A DNA stretch of 64,000 nucleotides from Glebionis coronaria (Eukaryota; Streptophyta; Magnoliopsida; Asterales; Asteraceae), in contig CM046879.1 in assembly GCA_025667525.1 (NCBI GenBank), positions 391,057,039 through 391,121,038 on the forward strand, read 5' to 3'. Position 1 is the first letter of the stretch. Every line of letters starts with the position of its first letter. The notes below the pieces were generated by a model that was given only the letters and a program-made list of their open reading frames with translations, was not told the origin of the DNA and did not search any database. Below are positions 10,589-20,538 of the stretch, piece by piece. The translations under genes were made by a program, and so were the position numbers.

Positions 10589-12008
10589 TCAGAACTTAAA
10601 ATGAGGGTAAGAAGCCCGTATAGACTCCTTCGTCTCCCAAGTGGCTTCCCGCTCAGGATGATCCCTCCAGAGGATTTTGACGAAAGGGGTCGTCTTCCTC
10701 CGCATGACACGATCTTGTCGTTCAAGAACTCTCTCGGGTTCTTCGACATATGAAAGATCCTCATCAAGCGAATACTGGACAATATGAACTGGATGATAGT
10801 TGTATCCTCTGAGTAAGGACACATGGAACACGTTTTGAACGTGTGATAGCTGATGCGGTAACGCTAAACTATATGACACTTCACCAACGCGTTCTATGAT
10901 GTCGAACGGTCCGATGAAGCGAGGACTGAGCTTCCATCATTCCAAAATGTTTAACTCCCCGTGCAGGTGATACCTTGAGGAAAACGTGATCACCTACGTT
11001 GAAAGATACATCTCTACGACGTTTATCAGCATAGCTCTTCTGGCGAGCACGAGCTTCCTGAATCTTCGCCTCAGCGACAACGACCTTCTCATTGGTCACC
11101 TCAATCATCTCTGGACCCTCAATCAGTCGTTCGCCCACCTGATCCCAGCAGATTGGGGCGCGACACTTCCTACCATACAACATCTCAAAAGGTGCACACT
11201 TGATGCTAGTGTACCAGCTGTTGTTGTATGCAAACTACACTAGATAGATATAATCATCCCAACTTCCTGTCCACTCTAGAGCACACGCACGCAGCATGTC
11301 CTCCAATGTCTGAATGGTACGTTTCGACTGTCCGTCTGTGTGAGGATGAAAGGCAGTGTTGAGCTTAAGTCTGGTGCCCCAAGCTTTCTGCAGACTCTGC
11401 CAGAAACGTGATGTCAAACGGGGATCTCTGTCAGAGATGATTTCTGATGGAGTACCATGCAGTCTCATGATCTCCTTCTGAAAAGTGTCTGCCAATTTGC
11501 TGAGCGGATGCCCCTTGCGGATCGGCAGAAAATGAGCAGATTTAGTCAATCTATCAACAATAAACCAGATGGCGTCGTTCTTCCTCCGAGTCACAGGAAG
11601 ACCAGTAACAAAATCCATGGATATTTTGTCCCACTTCCATGCTGGAATATCTAATGGTTGTAGTAAACTACTAGCTCTCTGGTGTTCGATCTTAACCTGC
11701 TGGCAGATCATACATTTAGAAACGAAGGTGGCAACATCCTGCTTCATACCACTCCACCAAAAATGCTGCTTGATGTCGTGGTACATCTTGGTAGAACCAG
11801 GATGTATGGTAAATAGAGAGCTGTGAGCTTCAGTCAGCACAGCTTCCATGAGTGTAGAGTCATCAGGAACCACTAGTCTAGTGCCCTGCCATAAGATACC
11901 GTCATCGTCAACATGAAACTCCGTCTGCTGATCAAGATTCTGAATGATAGCCCAAATCTCACCATCGTCCTTCTGAGCTTCCTAGATCCTAGAATGTAAG
12001 TCTGGTTC
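10589..12008 (-). pseudogene. E1 integrase and chromodomain, broken (5' part continues at 40039)
   Basis: In order: HHCC zinc-binding region (AEAHS-like start, KCMICQQ), the D,D(35)E core with MDFVTGLP and ISDRDPR, the GPF/C-terminal region (FNVGDHVFLKVSP), and a chromodomain with VKILWRDHPEREATW ending YPHFKF. The catalytic glutamate position reads DGQSKRT, so E is replaced by K; E5 has DGQSERT. There is a TAG near the start of the region, a stop after DYIYLV, and frame changes near 10880-10940. The family integrates cDNA and its chromodomain targets heterochromatin. This copy cannot encode an active enzyme. It was separated from the RT part by E2. Confidence 0.92.
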
Positions 12009-12013
12009 CACTC

Positions 12014-13582
12014 TAATAACTGGATTTTACTTAGTTAAAAAGTTCGTTGTATGTCTAATCGAATTGAAAAAGGTTAACGTGCGACTCAAACGTCTTTTGG
12101 TGGATAAAATAATAGATTGGTCGTTGTAGTAAAATAAATTACACAACTTTAAAGTAAATTACGGGTAATTAAAGCTAAAACTAATTAAAACGTAAATGGT
12201 GCAAAATTATAAAAACTTTAAAAGTAAATTAATTAAATGACTTAAAATTAAAGCTTGACGAAAAGTAAATTTGACAAGTTAATAAAAATGAAAGTAAAAT
12301 AAAAATGCAAACTTGAAAACTTAAAAATAATGCCAACTTAGAAATAATAATTACCTACCGTCGGAATACCCTCAATCGGAATCTCATCGGAATATACAGT
12401 CGGAATTCAATCGGAATAGACCTATCTGAATCCAATCGGAATCCTGTCGGAATACCTTCGTATCGGAATAACAAACCTTGGGACGATCGGAATGATGATT
12501 GGAATCCTGGTCGGAATGAAGGACACCAACACCTAATCGGAATCCAGATCGGAATACCGATCGGAATGTGAGAAACCCTTTTCCGATACTCCAATCGGAA
12601 TCCTGGTCGGAATCTCAAAACCCCTTTTCGATGGTTTGATCGAAATACAGTAGGAAATGTAAATTATCAAATTCGAATAAGCTATGAACCAAATAAGCAC
12701 TCCACTAAAAACTTAACCAAAACACGTATAAGAAAAAGCTAATAAGCCAAAATTTAAAAACTTTTAAAAACACTAAATGATAAAAATATTAAAAAACAAC
12801 TTTTAAAAACACTTAAGTAAATATAAGAAAGACACAAATAAGCTCTAAAATCAATAATCCAAAACAATCAAAAACATAAAAACATGACACTTAATCGAAT
12901 AAGCATAACAATAAGCAAATAAACATAAAGATTAAGCAAAACAAGAAAGGTAGAATGAGAGATTAATAAAAACTTGATTAACAATAAGATTCAACAACAA
13001 AATTAAAAGACTTACTTGGAATTAAAGGTAAGAAATTAAAGGTGCAAGACAAGGAAATTAAATGACAATTAAGTAAATGACATGAAATGAAAGGTGGAAG
13101 AACTATGTTTCAAATAGTCAACACCTTCTAATGTGTCATTAGGGGGGTATTTATAGGTGATTAGGGAGGTTAGCATGTGTTGCTTCTTTCTTTCTTCTCT
13201 CGTCTTTTCGTCTTCTCTTCGACTTTTTCGACTTTGTCTCGGGATTAATTAAACTCGTCTTATAATGTCTTCATTTATTAGACTTGAGTTCTTCGACTTT
13301 ATTAAACTTCCGTCTTTAGACTTTTTCTTCGATAAATCTTTAGAATAGGCCTTGGACTTCCGTTCTTTTTGCACTCTTGATCTTTTGACTTCGTCTTTTG
13401 TCTTTTTCTTCGATAAAAGCCTGTGAAAGCCCGTGTTTTCTTCCCTTTTCACATTTTGATCCTAAATCACAACAAAAACACAAACCACGCATAATTCCAA
13501 CATTTATGACATAAAATACACGTTTTGGCTAGGTTATTATTATAATTAAGTGGTAAAAGGATAAGTGTTTTCACACTTACTA
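12014..13582 (-). repeat. E2 3' LTR (1,569 bp)
   Basis: On the minus strand it starts TAGTAAGTGTGAAAAC after the purine tract and ends CCAGTTATTA. It pairs with 38450-40033; by eye I count about 50 substitutions plus a few indels, roughly 3 percent. A TATA box reads cctataaatacc on the minus strand at 13146-13157. A lysine-rich open frame lies at 13249-13452, and a CGGAAT array at 12357-12645. Confidence 0.93.
12357..12645 (-). repeat. Dispersed ATCGGAAT / GTCGGAAT array in E2 3' LTR
   Basis: About 17 close copies of (a/g)tcggaat lie in under 290 bp, followed variably by acc, cc, ga or aac. The array in the other E2 LTR (38795-39080) differs by indels of about 12 and 14 bp that contain motif copies, so copy number changes quickly. 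The arginine-rich frame through it (12355-12618) is a by-product of the repeat. Confidence 0.85.
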
Positions 13583-15614
13583 AATCCCCTACACTTGACC
13601 GTTACAATGTCCTCCTGCAATGCATTAATTACAAAGCAAGTTTTACATTTTCCATCACAATCAATCCACGTTGGCCTTTATTAAAGAGACAAAATATTTA
13701 AAGGAAGAAAACAAGTAAAAATATAAAAAACTTACCTTAGGGTTTTGGAATGTCATGAATGATTATCATCCTCAAGTTTCACGTTCCCCATACCAAGCTT
13801 AAAAACGAGATCATTGTTATTATAAGTTAGCAAACTATCACAAACTCATGTGGCCCAATTATTTGCTTAGACTCCCTTATTCCTAGGTGTATCTCTTATA
13901 TTTTATTGTTGTCTTGAATGATCACGAGGATGCATTGTTGACTTATTTCGATAGTTTATTAGGCCGAAAATAAAGTAGGACGGTTTAATCAATAGTTAGC
14001 TAAAGGACAAAATCTTTTAAAAGTGCTTCTCGGGACCTCATAAAGTTCATATCTTGGCATAACTCGCTTCACGATTTGAGACCTTTCTCGGACCGATATT
14101 TGGCAGTGACTTCATACTTCAAATCTTGAGAGACGTTCATGAAATAATGGTCTTCTCTTCATAATAGGAATTCCTTCACTTAAACTTTTTGAGATAATCT
14201 TCATATTTGGACCATGACTTCTTCATTTTTCTCCAATCTTTATTTGGGATTTTTGATATACAACGATCCGCCTCCTTTTAGGACTTGGATCTGTTTATCC
14301 TCATACCTTGTTAGGGCCTTTTTGGATAGTCTTCTCCATGATCTTTAGGGGAGTATTTGCTTTTCGTCGTGTGTCTCGATCCTTCATATTGATTTTTGAT
14401 AAATGATTCTTCACATCACTTTGGATCTTTAGCAACAAAATGTAGCCCTCATGCCTTGTTAGGGCCTTTTCAGACTCGCCAATCTTCGCATCCCACTTCA
14501 ATAAGTTATGCCTTGGCTATGAACTCTAACTAATACCGAGCAACTTTTAAACGATCTTGTGCTAGAAGCTAAGTAACTTTTCAAATCGTACAACCTTATT
14601 TATTGCAATTAAATTTATTAACAAGCGATGGGAGAAAAAGCTCATAATCAACTCACATAAATTCACGAAAGAATACCAAACTTATAATTGAATCTATCAT
14701 CTCTCGTTCTCCACAATTTAAAATCTCAAGGAATGAGACTCGGGGATACTTAGCCAATTAAATCAAAGTTTTGGGTTTTCAAGTCATCTATTTGCAACTT
14801 CTTAAAATCTTTCAAGTTTAGAATTCGCATTTTAAAGTTCCCTTGATAAACGACTTTCTAGGATCAATTATAGGAACTTGCGAAAAGTTCTTGTTCTTAA
14901 CCCGTATGAGTTAAGACTTTCGCATTTTAAAGTTCCATATATAAAAGCCTAGCAAAACTTGACTTAAACATGTTAAGGATACTAGCTAGAGTAAACTTGG
15001 ATAAGTAAACTCGGGTTGAGTCAAAAGATTCACAACGTTTGAAAATTAAAACCACTTTATTAAAATTTATTCTAGCAAAGAAAGATAATAACTATAACAA
15101 AGGTAAATACAACTAGGCCAAAATAGATCAAAAATTTTAAAAAATGTCGAAAAATCAATTTTCCGGTTAAAATGAGGACAAATACAAGGAAAGGCCCACT
15201 TAACTTCGATAGAAGTCCCCCTACACTTAATATAAACATTGTCCTCAATGTTTAAGCATGTGGGAGTAAACTCCCCTACACTTAGGACATTGTGTACTTC
15301 GTTTAAATCTTGCTAAGGAAGAGACAACTAAAGTGATTCCTATTGCAATCATAAATAATAAAATAATGAATCAAAAGAGTTTAGGATAGAACTGGGAAGA
15401 TGGGTACACGGGATCATGGTTCGTCAAAAGTCATGAAGAATGGATCTTTGAAAGCTCGAATCCCTGCACATGATAAGAAAGAAAACAACAAACACATACT
15501 AGGCTCTCCCCCTACACTTATTATAAAAACAGAGAAAAAGGATATATACTGCGGGTTGCCTCCCGAGAAGCGCTTGTTTTTGTTAACCGAGTCGTGAGCC
15601 TGACTCGACCTTGA
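13583..15614 (-). mobile_element. E2 3' untranslated region
   Basis: The minus strand ends in a purine tract (plus strand aatcccctacactt, 13583-13596) next to the 3' LTR. The region is closely similar to the E8 3' region (60660-62605) and to element B. Blocks with cctacacttaatataaacattgtcctcaatg character (about 15220-15260) and the cgggttgcctcccgagaagcgcttg block (15551-15575) follow the ORF stop in both E2 and E8. Nothing coding is supported except the short frame at 14301-14501. Confidence 0.85.
14301..14501 (-). CDS. Conserved 66-codon frame in Athila 3' region (E2 copy), uncertain
   Basis: It starts MKWDAKIGESEKALTRHEG and includes KIQSDVKNHLSKINMKDRD. It is the counterpart of 4421-4621 and 61466-61657. 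Function unknown; it may be non-coding sequence conserved among related elements. Confidence 0.25.
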   Translation of the reverse strand: MKWDAKIGESEKALTRHEGYILLLKIQSDVKNHLSKINMKDRDTRRKANTPLKIMEKTIQKGPNKV

Positions 15615-16301
15615 TTAGCATGGAAAGAAGCTTGAAGAACATCCATCGGGATCAAAGACATGGTTTTCATCCATCAAGTAGCACAAGCTTAAGACAAACA
15701 ATGCAAGCCAAAGAAGAGTTGGCAAGGTTCCCTTAAGCAAAGATCGAGCACGGTGGTAGCAAGGGCGATGAGGTGCAAGAATATCTCCATTGTGTCCAAA
15801 AATCTTTCCTTTTATTTCATCAGATGGATACTGAGATGGCTTGAAAATTCCAATACCGGGATCGAACACCTTTTCCTTTAGGGGAAAATAACACTCAGGC
15901 TCAGCAGACCTTGAAGAGGATCCGCTCATAAATCTCACAATCTCATCCTCAGAAGGTGGATAGAGAGGTGCCAAAACATAAGTACTGTGGATGTCGGTGT
16001 CTTCCGGCTTCTTCTCCTTTGAAACGGATGTCTTCATATATAAAGGAGGATAAAGACCAAAATCAAAGTCCAAAGGAGGAGAATCATTCTCATTTGGGAA
16101 GTAGGTATTGAGAAAAGTAGCGAAGTCTTCCTCAAATGAGTAGTCATCCAATGTAGGATCAAGCATTCTTGGTGGAGGATCTTCATCAAAAGTAGGTGCA
16201 AGGTCCTCATGTGAAGAATCACTCGAAAGAGTATCGACATCATCAAAATCATCATATGTTGGCATGTCTTTATACTTTGAAGCAAAAGCATCAGAATTAT
16301 C
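15615..16301 (-). CDS. E2 ORF, C-terminal part: acidic tail with hydrophobic segment (interrupted by E3)
   Basis: The frame runs in from the protease-like ORF at 35619-36025 when E3 and one TTATC copy are removed; the reading frame is preserved. About the first 80 residues are strongly acidic (many D and E, with runs such as DEDPPPR). Near the C-terminus there is a hydrophobic stretch, LPTLLWLALFVLSLCYL, followed by a short tail rich in D, S and F. The stop lies at the place where the integrase stops in E8, judged by the shared downstream 3' region. It therefore occupies the position of RT, RNase H and integrase. I do not recognise the family. A membrane or env-like role is possible but unproven. 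Confidence 0.7.
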   Translation of the reverse strand, partial: DNSDAFASKYKDMPTYDDFDDVDTLSSDSSHEDLAPTFDEDPPPRMLDPTLDDYSFEEDFATFLNTYFPNENDSPPLDFDFGLYPPLYMKTSVSKEKKPEDTDIHSTYVLAPLYPPSEDEIVRFMSGSSSRSAEPECYFPLKEKVFDPGIGIFKPSQYPSDEIKGKIFGHNGDILAPHRPCYHRARSLLKGTLPTLLWLALFVLSLCYLMDENHVFDPDGCSSSFFPC

Positions 16302-17902
16302 TGTAGAAACTAGAAGGGGGGGGGGGGGGGGGGTTGAATAGTTTCTCTTCGATTGGTGACCAAATTAAAATTACTTTCCATTTGGTTTGTATCAAAACTA
16401 TCTTTTACTTGAGACTAAGTTGCATAATGATTAGGTTCAATTCAAATGCACTAGCAAAGATAATAGGTAAGTATAATGATAATGAAATAAGTAAAGAGTA
16501 AGGAAAGAGACAACCTAGTGGGAAGACACCAAGATTTATAGTGGTTCAACAACGAGACTCTATCCTCGTTTCTACTCCACTCCTCGAGTACACCTACTCG
16601 AGATTCCACTATATCCACAAGCTCCCTTCTCGGCGAAGAAAACCTGACATCGTTGCTTACATTATTTTCCGACACTAAGCTAAATGTCGAGACCTAATCT
16701 TTAGCTAGGACCAATCTACACGACGTTGCCTACTTCACAATTTAACGACACAAGGCTAGATGTCGGGTTCTAATCTTAAGGTAGAACCAATCTTCACGAC
16801 GTTGCCTACTTCACCATTTTACGACACAAGGCTAGATGTCGAGTTCTAATCGAAAGCTAGAACCAATCTTCACGACTCTTCACTTTGAAGATAAGTGAGA
16901 ACTTCACACAACACAACTACTAATCACTTTTAAGTTTAGTGAGAACTCACAAGACACAACCACATCACTTTATAGTTTATTGAGAACTCCTAATAAAATC
17001 TATTACAACTCAACTAGACTTATCCAAGTACACACATGTAGCTTGGATTTACACAACACAAATCCAAGCAAACACATATGGAATGGATGTACACAACAAA
17101 TCCAAGTATCCACAAATAACTTGGATGAACACAACTAGTCCAAGTATTCATAAATACATTGGATTGACCTAAAACAAAAAGGGTATTATGATGAATATGA
17201 CTAGCTCATAGATTCATCTTTATCACAACACTAGTGAGTGAGTGATCTTCTCATTGGACAAGGTAAAGGAGGGGATCAAGAGGATAATCATATGTAAACA
17301 TCCTTAACAATTTAAGTGATCATTTACTAATGATTATGCTATAGAAAATAGAAAGAGGGCTGAGAAAAACGTCCAAGAGGCTTACTGGAAAATGAGATTT
17401 TGACCACTATTTAAAGGAGAAAAAGTATAACGGATCTATAACGGCTAGCTGTGCGCGGTACCTTATCTCACCCCGCGGTACCATATCGCTAAGGTACCGC
17501 GTAGGTACTTAAGGTACCGCCACTAGACTCCGCTCCGTTTTTTGTCTTTTAGTGGGGTGGGAATATCTGAGGTATTTGAAACCTTCAAAGGATATTCTAA
17601 CAACATTTGGAATATGCTATTTTCAAATTTATTTTCCATTTTAATAAAACATTTTCTAAAAAAGAAAGTTTATTAAAAAGTCTTTTGTCATATTAACAAA
17701 AGTGAGTTTTAAGGATAATCATTTTGATGATCACTAAGAATGATTAAGAAAGGTTAGTGATATGATTATTACCTTGATGATAGTGTTAGTTAAATAATTC
17801 ATTTTGTGTTTTACACTAAATGTGTTGTATGGTTTGTTGTGATCAAAACTAAGAAAGATTAGTTAACACTAATAATGTTTTTAGGCATCACTTGCATTAA
17901 CA
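16302..17902 (-). repeat. E3 3' LTR (1,601 bp)
   Basis: It pairs with 34017-35618. By eye about 30 substitutions separate the two, roughly 2 percent. The minus-strand end has a run of 18 C (plus-strand G, 16316-16333) 14 bp from the terminus; the other LTR has 16. The LTR carries a palindromic motif cluster at 17455-17521 and a TATA-like cctttaaatag on the minus strand near 17409-17419. Confidence 0.93.
17455..17521 (-). promoter_or_regulatory. Palindromic GCGGTACC cluster, E3 3' LTR
   Basis: Four half-sites in 67 bp: gcggtaccttat (17455-17466), cgcggtaccatatcg and its partner ctaaggtaccgcg (17474-17501, an inverted pair), and acttaaggtaccgc (17507-17520). On the minus strand it lies about 35 bp upstream of a TATA-like word. 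Related clusters are at 19380, 30703, 32801, 35168 and 46385. Confidence 0.8.
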
Positions 17903-17918
17903 ATCTCCCCCCTTTTTG
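17903..17918 (-). other. Polypurine tract of E3
   Basis: The plus strand reads atctcccccctttttg, giving CAAAAAGGGGGGAGAT on the minus strand directly before the LTR start TGTTAATG. This form is characteristic of plant Ty1/Copia elements. Confidence 0.88.
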
Positions 17919-19089
17919 ATTACGACAAACGATAAACTCATTTATGTAGAAACATAAAATATGGAATTATTAACTAGTTTATCACTATCATTTCTCCCCC
18001 TTTGTCATAGCAGAAAGGTTAGCACAAGTCTTTGAAGAACATCGAACTTTGCTAGTAGCTCCCCCTTGGTGGTTGATCCCCCTTGCTTGGGGCACCAAGT
18101 TTGTGAGCTAAGGTGACTTGCTACACAAAGGTTAGTAGAAAGGAAAGAAACACCAATGTATATATGATCACTACCTACTAAGTAACTTGAGAGGGAGAAA
18201 GAGAAGAAATCTCAAATTAGAAGTAAGTATTTTGCTAAGTATGTCCAAAGAGGTAATTGACAAAATCAAACTTCAATCCAATGAAGATGATAAGCTTGTC
18301 AATGTGTTAAAGCTTAGAATTGATGGAATCACCCATAAGCAATTGTAAAATAACCATGATCAACTCAAAATAGAACAAATGAAAAAGCACACAAACAACA
18401 CAAAAGTTACATAAAAAAAGAGACACAACAAAGAAGATAGTCATATACACAATATGAGTATCTAAAAGCAATAAATATGGAAAGTAAACCACTAAGCATA
18501 AGCTAGTCTAATAGTGATATTTTCCAAGATTGCTAAAAAAACTAAAAAGACGACGATGCATCATTCGAAGTTTTGTCCACCGGAACGAAAACTTGAATAG
18601 GAGGTCGAGTGAGGAGGAATTCAAGAAAATTTAACTTCTCATACACATGAGCAAGTTCAATTTGTTGAAATCGGCAACAATCACACGAGGATCCATGATG
18701 CAACACAAAATCGTTTGATGGGGGTATGGCATCAAACTTAGGGTTTGGTGGTGGTGGGGTAATGGGTTTGGGAATGTTTTCATAATGCCTTGTGAGGTTT
18801 GGGAAGGTTGAAAGGACATTGAGTTGAGGGGTATTGAAGGATTATGGTGGTGGTGGAACATTTTCTTTAGCTCTGGTGATGGGGTTTATGGTATAAGTCT
18901 CATTCCAATACTTGATTGGAGAGAAGGTAGGGTTTTTGGGTGGTTTGGACGAAGATGGTTCATTCTTCTTAACCCAAATAGGTCGAACCGAGATTTTCGG
19001 TTTCTTTGAAAGCTTGGATGAGGAAGCTTTCGGTGAGTGGGGTTGTGACAAAGAAATGTCAAGGTTAGGAATGTAAGAGTTAGGCATTG

Positions 19090-19225
19090 TGAGAGTGTGA
19101 GAATGATATCTCAAGGTTATGTGAGAATAAATTCTCAAGGTTGGGAAGGTGTGAGAATGAAATCTCAAGGTTGTGTGAGAATGAATTCTCAAGGTTGGGA
19201 AGGTGTGAGAATGAAATCTCAAGGT
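19090..19225 (-). repeat. Short tandem repeat of about 30-37 bp in E3 interior
   Basis: Five imperfect copies of gtgtgagaatgaaatctcaaggtt (one reads gaatgatatctcaaggtta, another gaataaattctcaaggttg) alternate with gggaag spacers. Confidence 0.75.
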
Positions 19226-19379
19226 TGGGGTATAAGTAAAATGTAAACAAGGTAAGAGTTTGAATACAAAATGTGTAGTGTCAAGGAATGTTTAGTCAAT
19301 TTGAGTAAACAAGGAATCTTGACAGGGTATAGTGTTTTAAAAGTTTTGACCAAAAATTCGTCAAAAGCCACTTACTGTC

Positions 19380-19444
19380 CGCGGTACCTTATAGGGACCG
19401 GCGGTTCCATATCGCTAAGGAACCGCAGGACTTTAAGGAACCGC
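19380..19444 (-). promoter_or_regulatory. Palindromic GCGGTACC/GGAACCGC cluster inside E3 (distal)
   Basis: The half-sites cgcggtaccttat, ccggcggttccatatcg, ctaaggaaccgc and ctttaaggaaccgcg follow the same order and orientation as in the LTR cluster, with GGTTCC/GGAACC replacing GGTACC in places. It lies in non-LTR sequence. Confidence 0.75.
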
Positions 19445-20043
19445 GTTCAGTGGACTTGAAACCATGTTTTTCCTGGGTTTTAGGAAAAACTAAGACTTTT
19501 TCAAAAAGTTGCAAATCTTGGAATTTTACCTCTATTAGCACCAAAATATGCTAGGGTTTCATAAAGCAACACATTCACAAAGAATGTCTTGACAAAGGGT
19601 GACAAAATAATTTAGATATCATTTTGAACCAATTTTAGTCAAGTTTAGGGGTTGTGATAGATTTAGGTTCAATTTTAATTTCGAATTAAAGTTGATTAGT
19701 GTGCACAAAAGGATAGAAACACACAAAGCTAAATCCATAAGTCAACAACAAGAAACATTCATTAAGGAAACAAGTACAAAGACAAATAAAACAAACTAAT
19801 ACATAGCTAGCTTAACATTAAATCTAGATAATTAGTTTTCTTTGGCTTGGTTTTGAAAACTCATTTTATGAAAACTCCATCATTCATCTCCTAGGAGGAG
19901 GCATGGAGAACAAGGCAAGCAAGAACTCTTACAACCTCCTATGTAGCCCATACATGTCCATCCTAAGGTTATGGATGATGTAGTGGTTGTAAAGACAACA
20001 TGGACAACTAGGACCATGAGTTTGTTGAAACCCATAGTATGGA

Positions 20044-20533
20044 TCACCCAAAAGGAGGGAAGTGGAACACCCAAAATTGGGATGTTTGAGTTAGGTGGAG
20101 GTGGAGGAGGCATGTTCTCCAAGGGTGATGTTGTGAGAGTGGAGGCATGTTCCCTAAAGGGGAAATGGGTGAGTGTGGAGGTAAATTATCCAAGGTTGGT
20201 GAAATGGGTGAGTTGTGAGGGGTAAATGGTGAAGTCACCAAAGTGTCATCAGAGTCATTCACAAAAGGAATGCTTTGGATTGGTTGGGGTTGTGTGGTCA
20301 GTTCCAAGGGTGCACTTGGAGTGAAGGGTGAAGAGAGCTCATTCATTCTTGAGTTGAATGAAGAGGAGGTAGAACCAATGGAGTGGTTAGTACCATGGGT
20401 AGATGAAGAAATGAGGATAGGAGCCATCTCATTCTTAGGTGTGTGGAAAGGTGAGGAGTTAGGCTTAGCTACCTTAATCCTTATTTTGAGTGTTTTCCTT
20501 GGGGTGGAGGTGTTGGAAGTGTTTGAGGTTTTG
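20044..20533 (-). pseudogene. E3 second ORF, Ser/Pro-rich, split by E4 at codon 4
   Basis: Joining across E4 gives an ATG at 30458-30460 followed by three codons, then the frame from 20533 to 20044. The segment starts CTKTSNTSNTSTPRK, has a basic patch KTLKIRIKV, and then long Ser/Pro/Thr/Asn-rich stretches. No catalytic motif is visible and I know no family for it. The insertion of E4 separates the start codon from the body, so this copy is disrupted. Confidence 0.55.
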
Positions 20534-20538
20534 GTACA

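Larger units (their letters stand above)
17919..20533 (-). mobile_element. E3 interior, distal part: Ser/Pro-rich ORF remains and non-coding sequence
   Basis: The minus strand carries a Ser/Thr/Pro-rich frame at 20044-20533 that continues from an ATG on the other side of E4 (30458-30460). A second Pro/Ser/Lys-rich frame at 18842-19222 contains repeated RFHSHTFPTLRI-like units of about 20 residues, from a short tandem repeat (gtgagaatgaaatctcaaggttg type) around 19090-19225. Both look like low-complexity accessory protein segments broken by stops. Between 17919 and 18840, and 19225 and 19880, I see no gene apart from the palindrome cluster at 19380-19444. Confidence 0.55.

Noticed and set aside
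12355..12618. Arginine-rich 87-codon frame (also 38808-39053) as a protein gene
   Set aside because: It is the translation of the CGGAAT motif array in the LTR and changes with each motif indel.
15615..16265. Env gene of an Athila-type element
   Set aside because: A hydrophobic segment is present, but there is no signal peptide, and the frame is fused to the protease instead of following pol. Described as unknown tail instead.
18842..20533. Pro/Ser-rich frames as exons of a host gene
   Set aside because: They lie between the E3 LTRs and on its transcribed strand, so they belong to the element.
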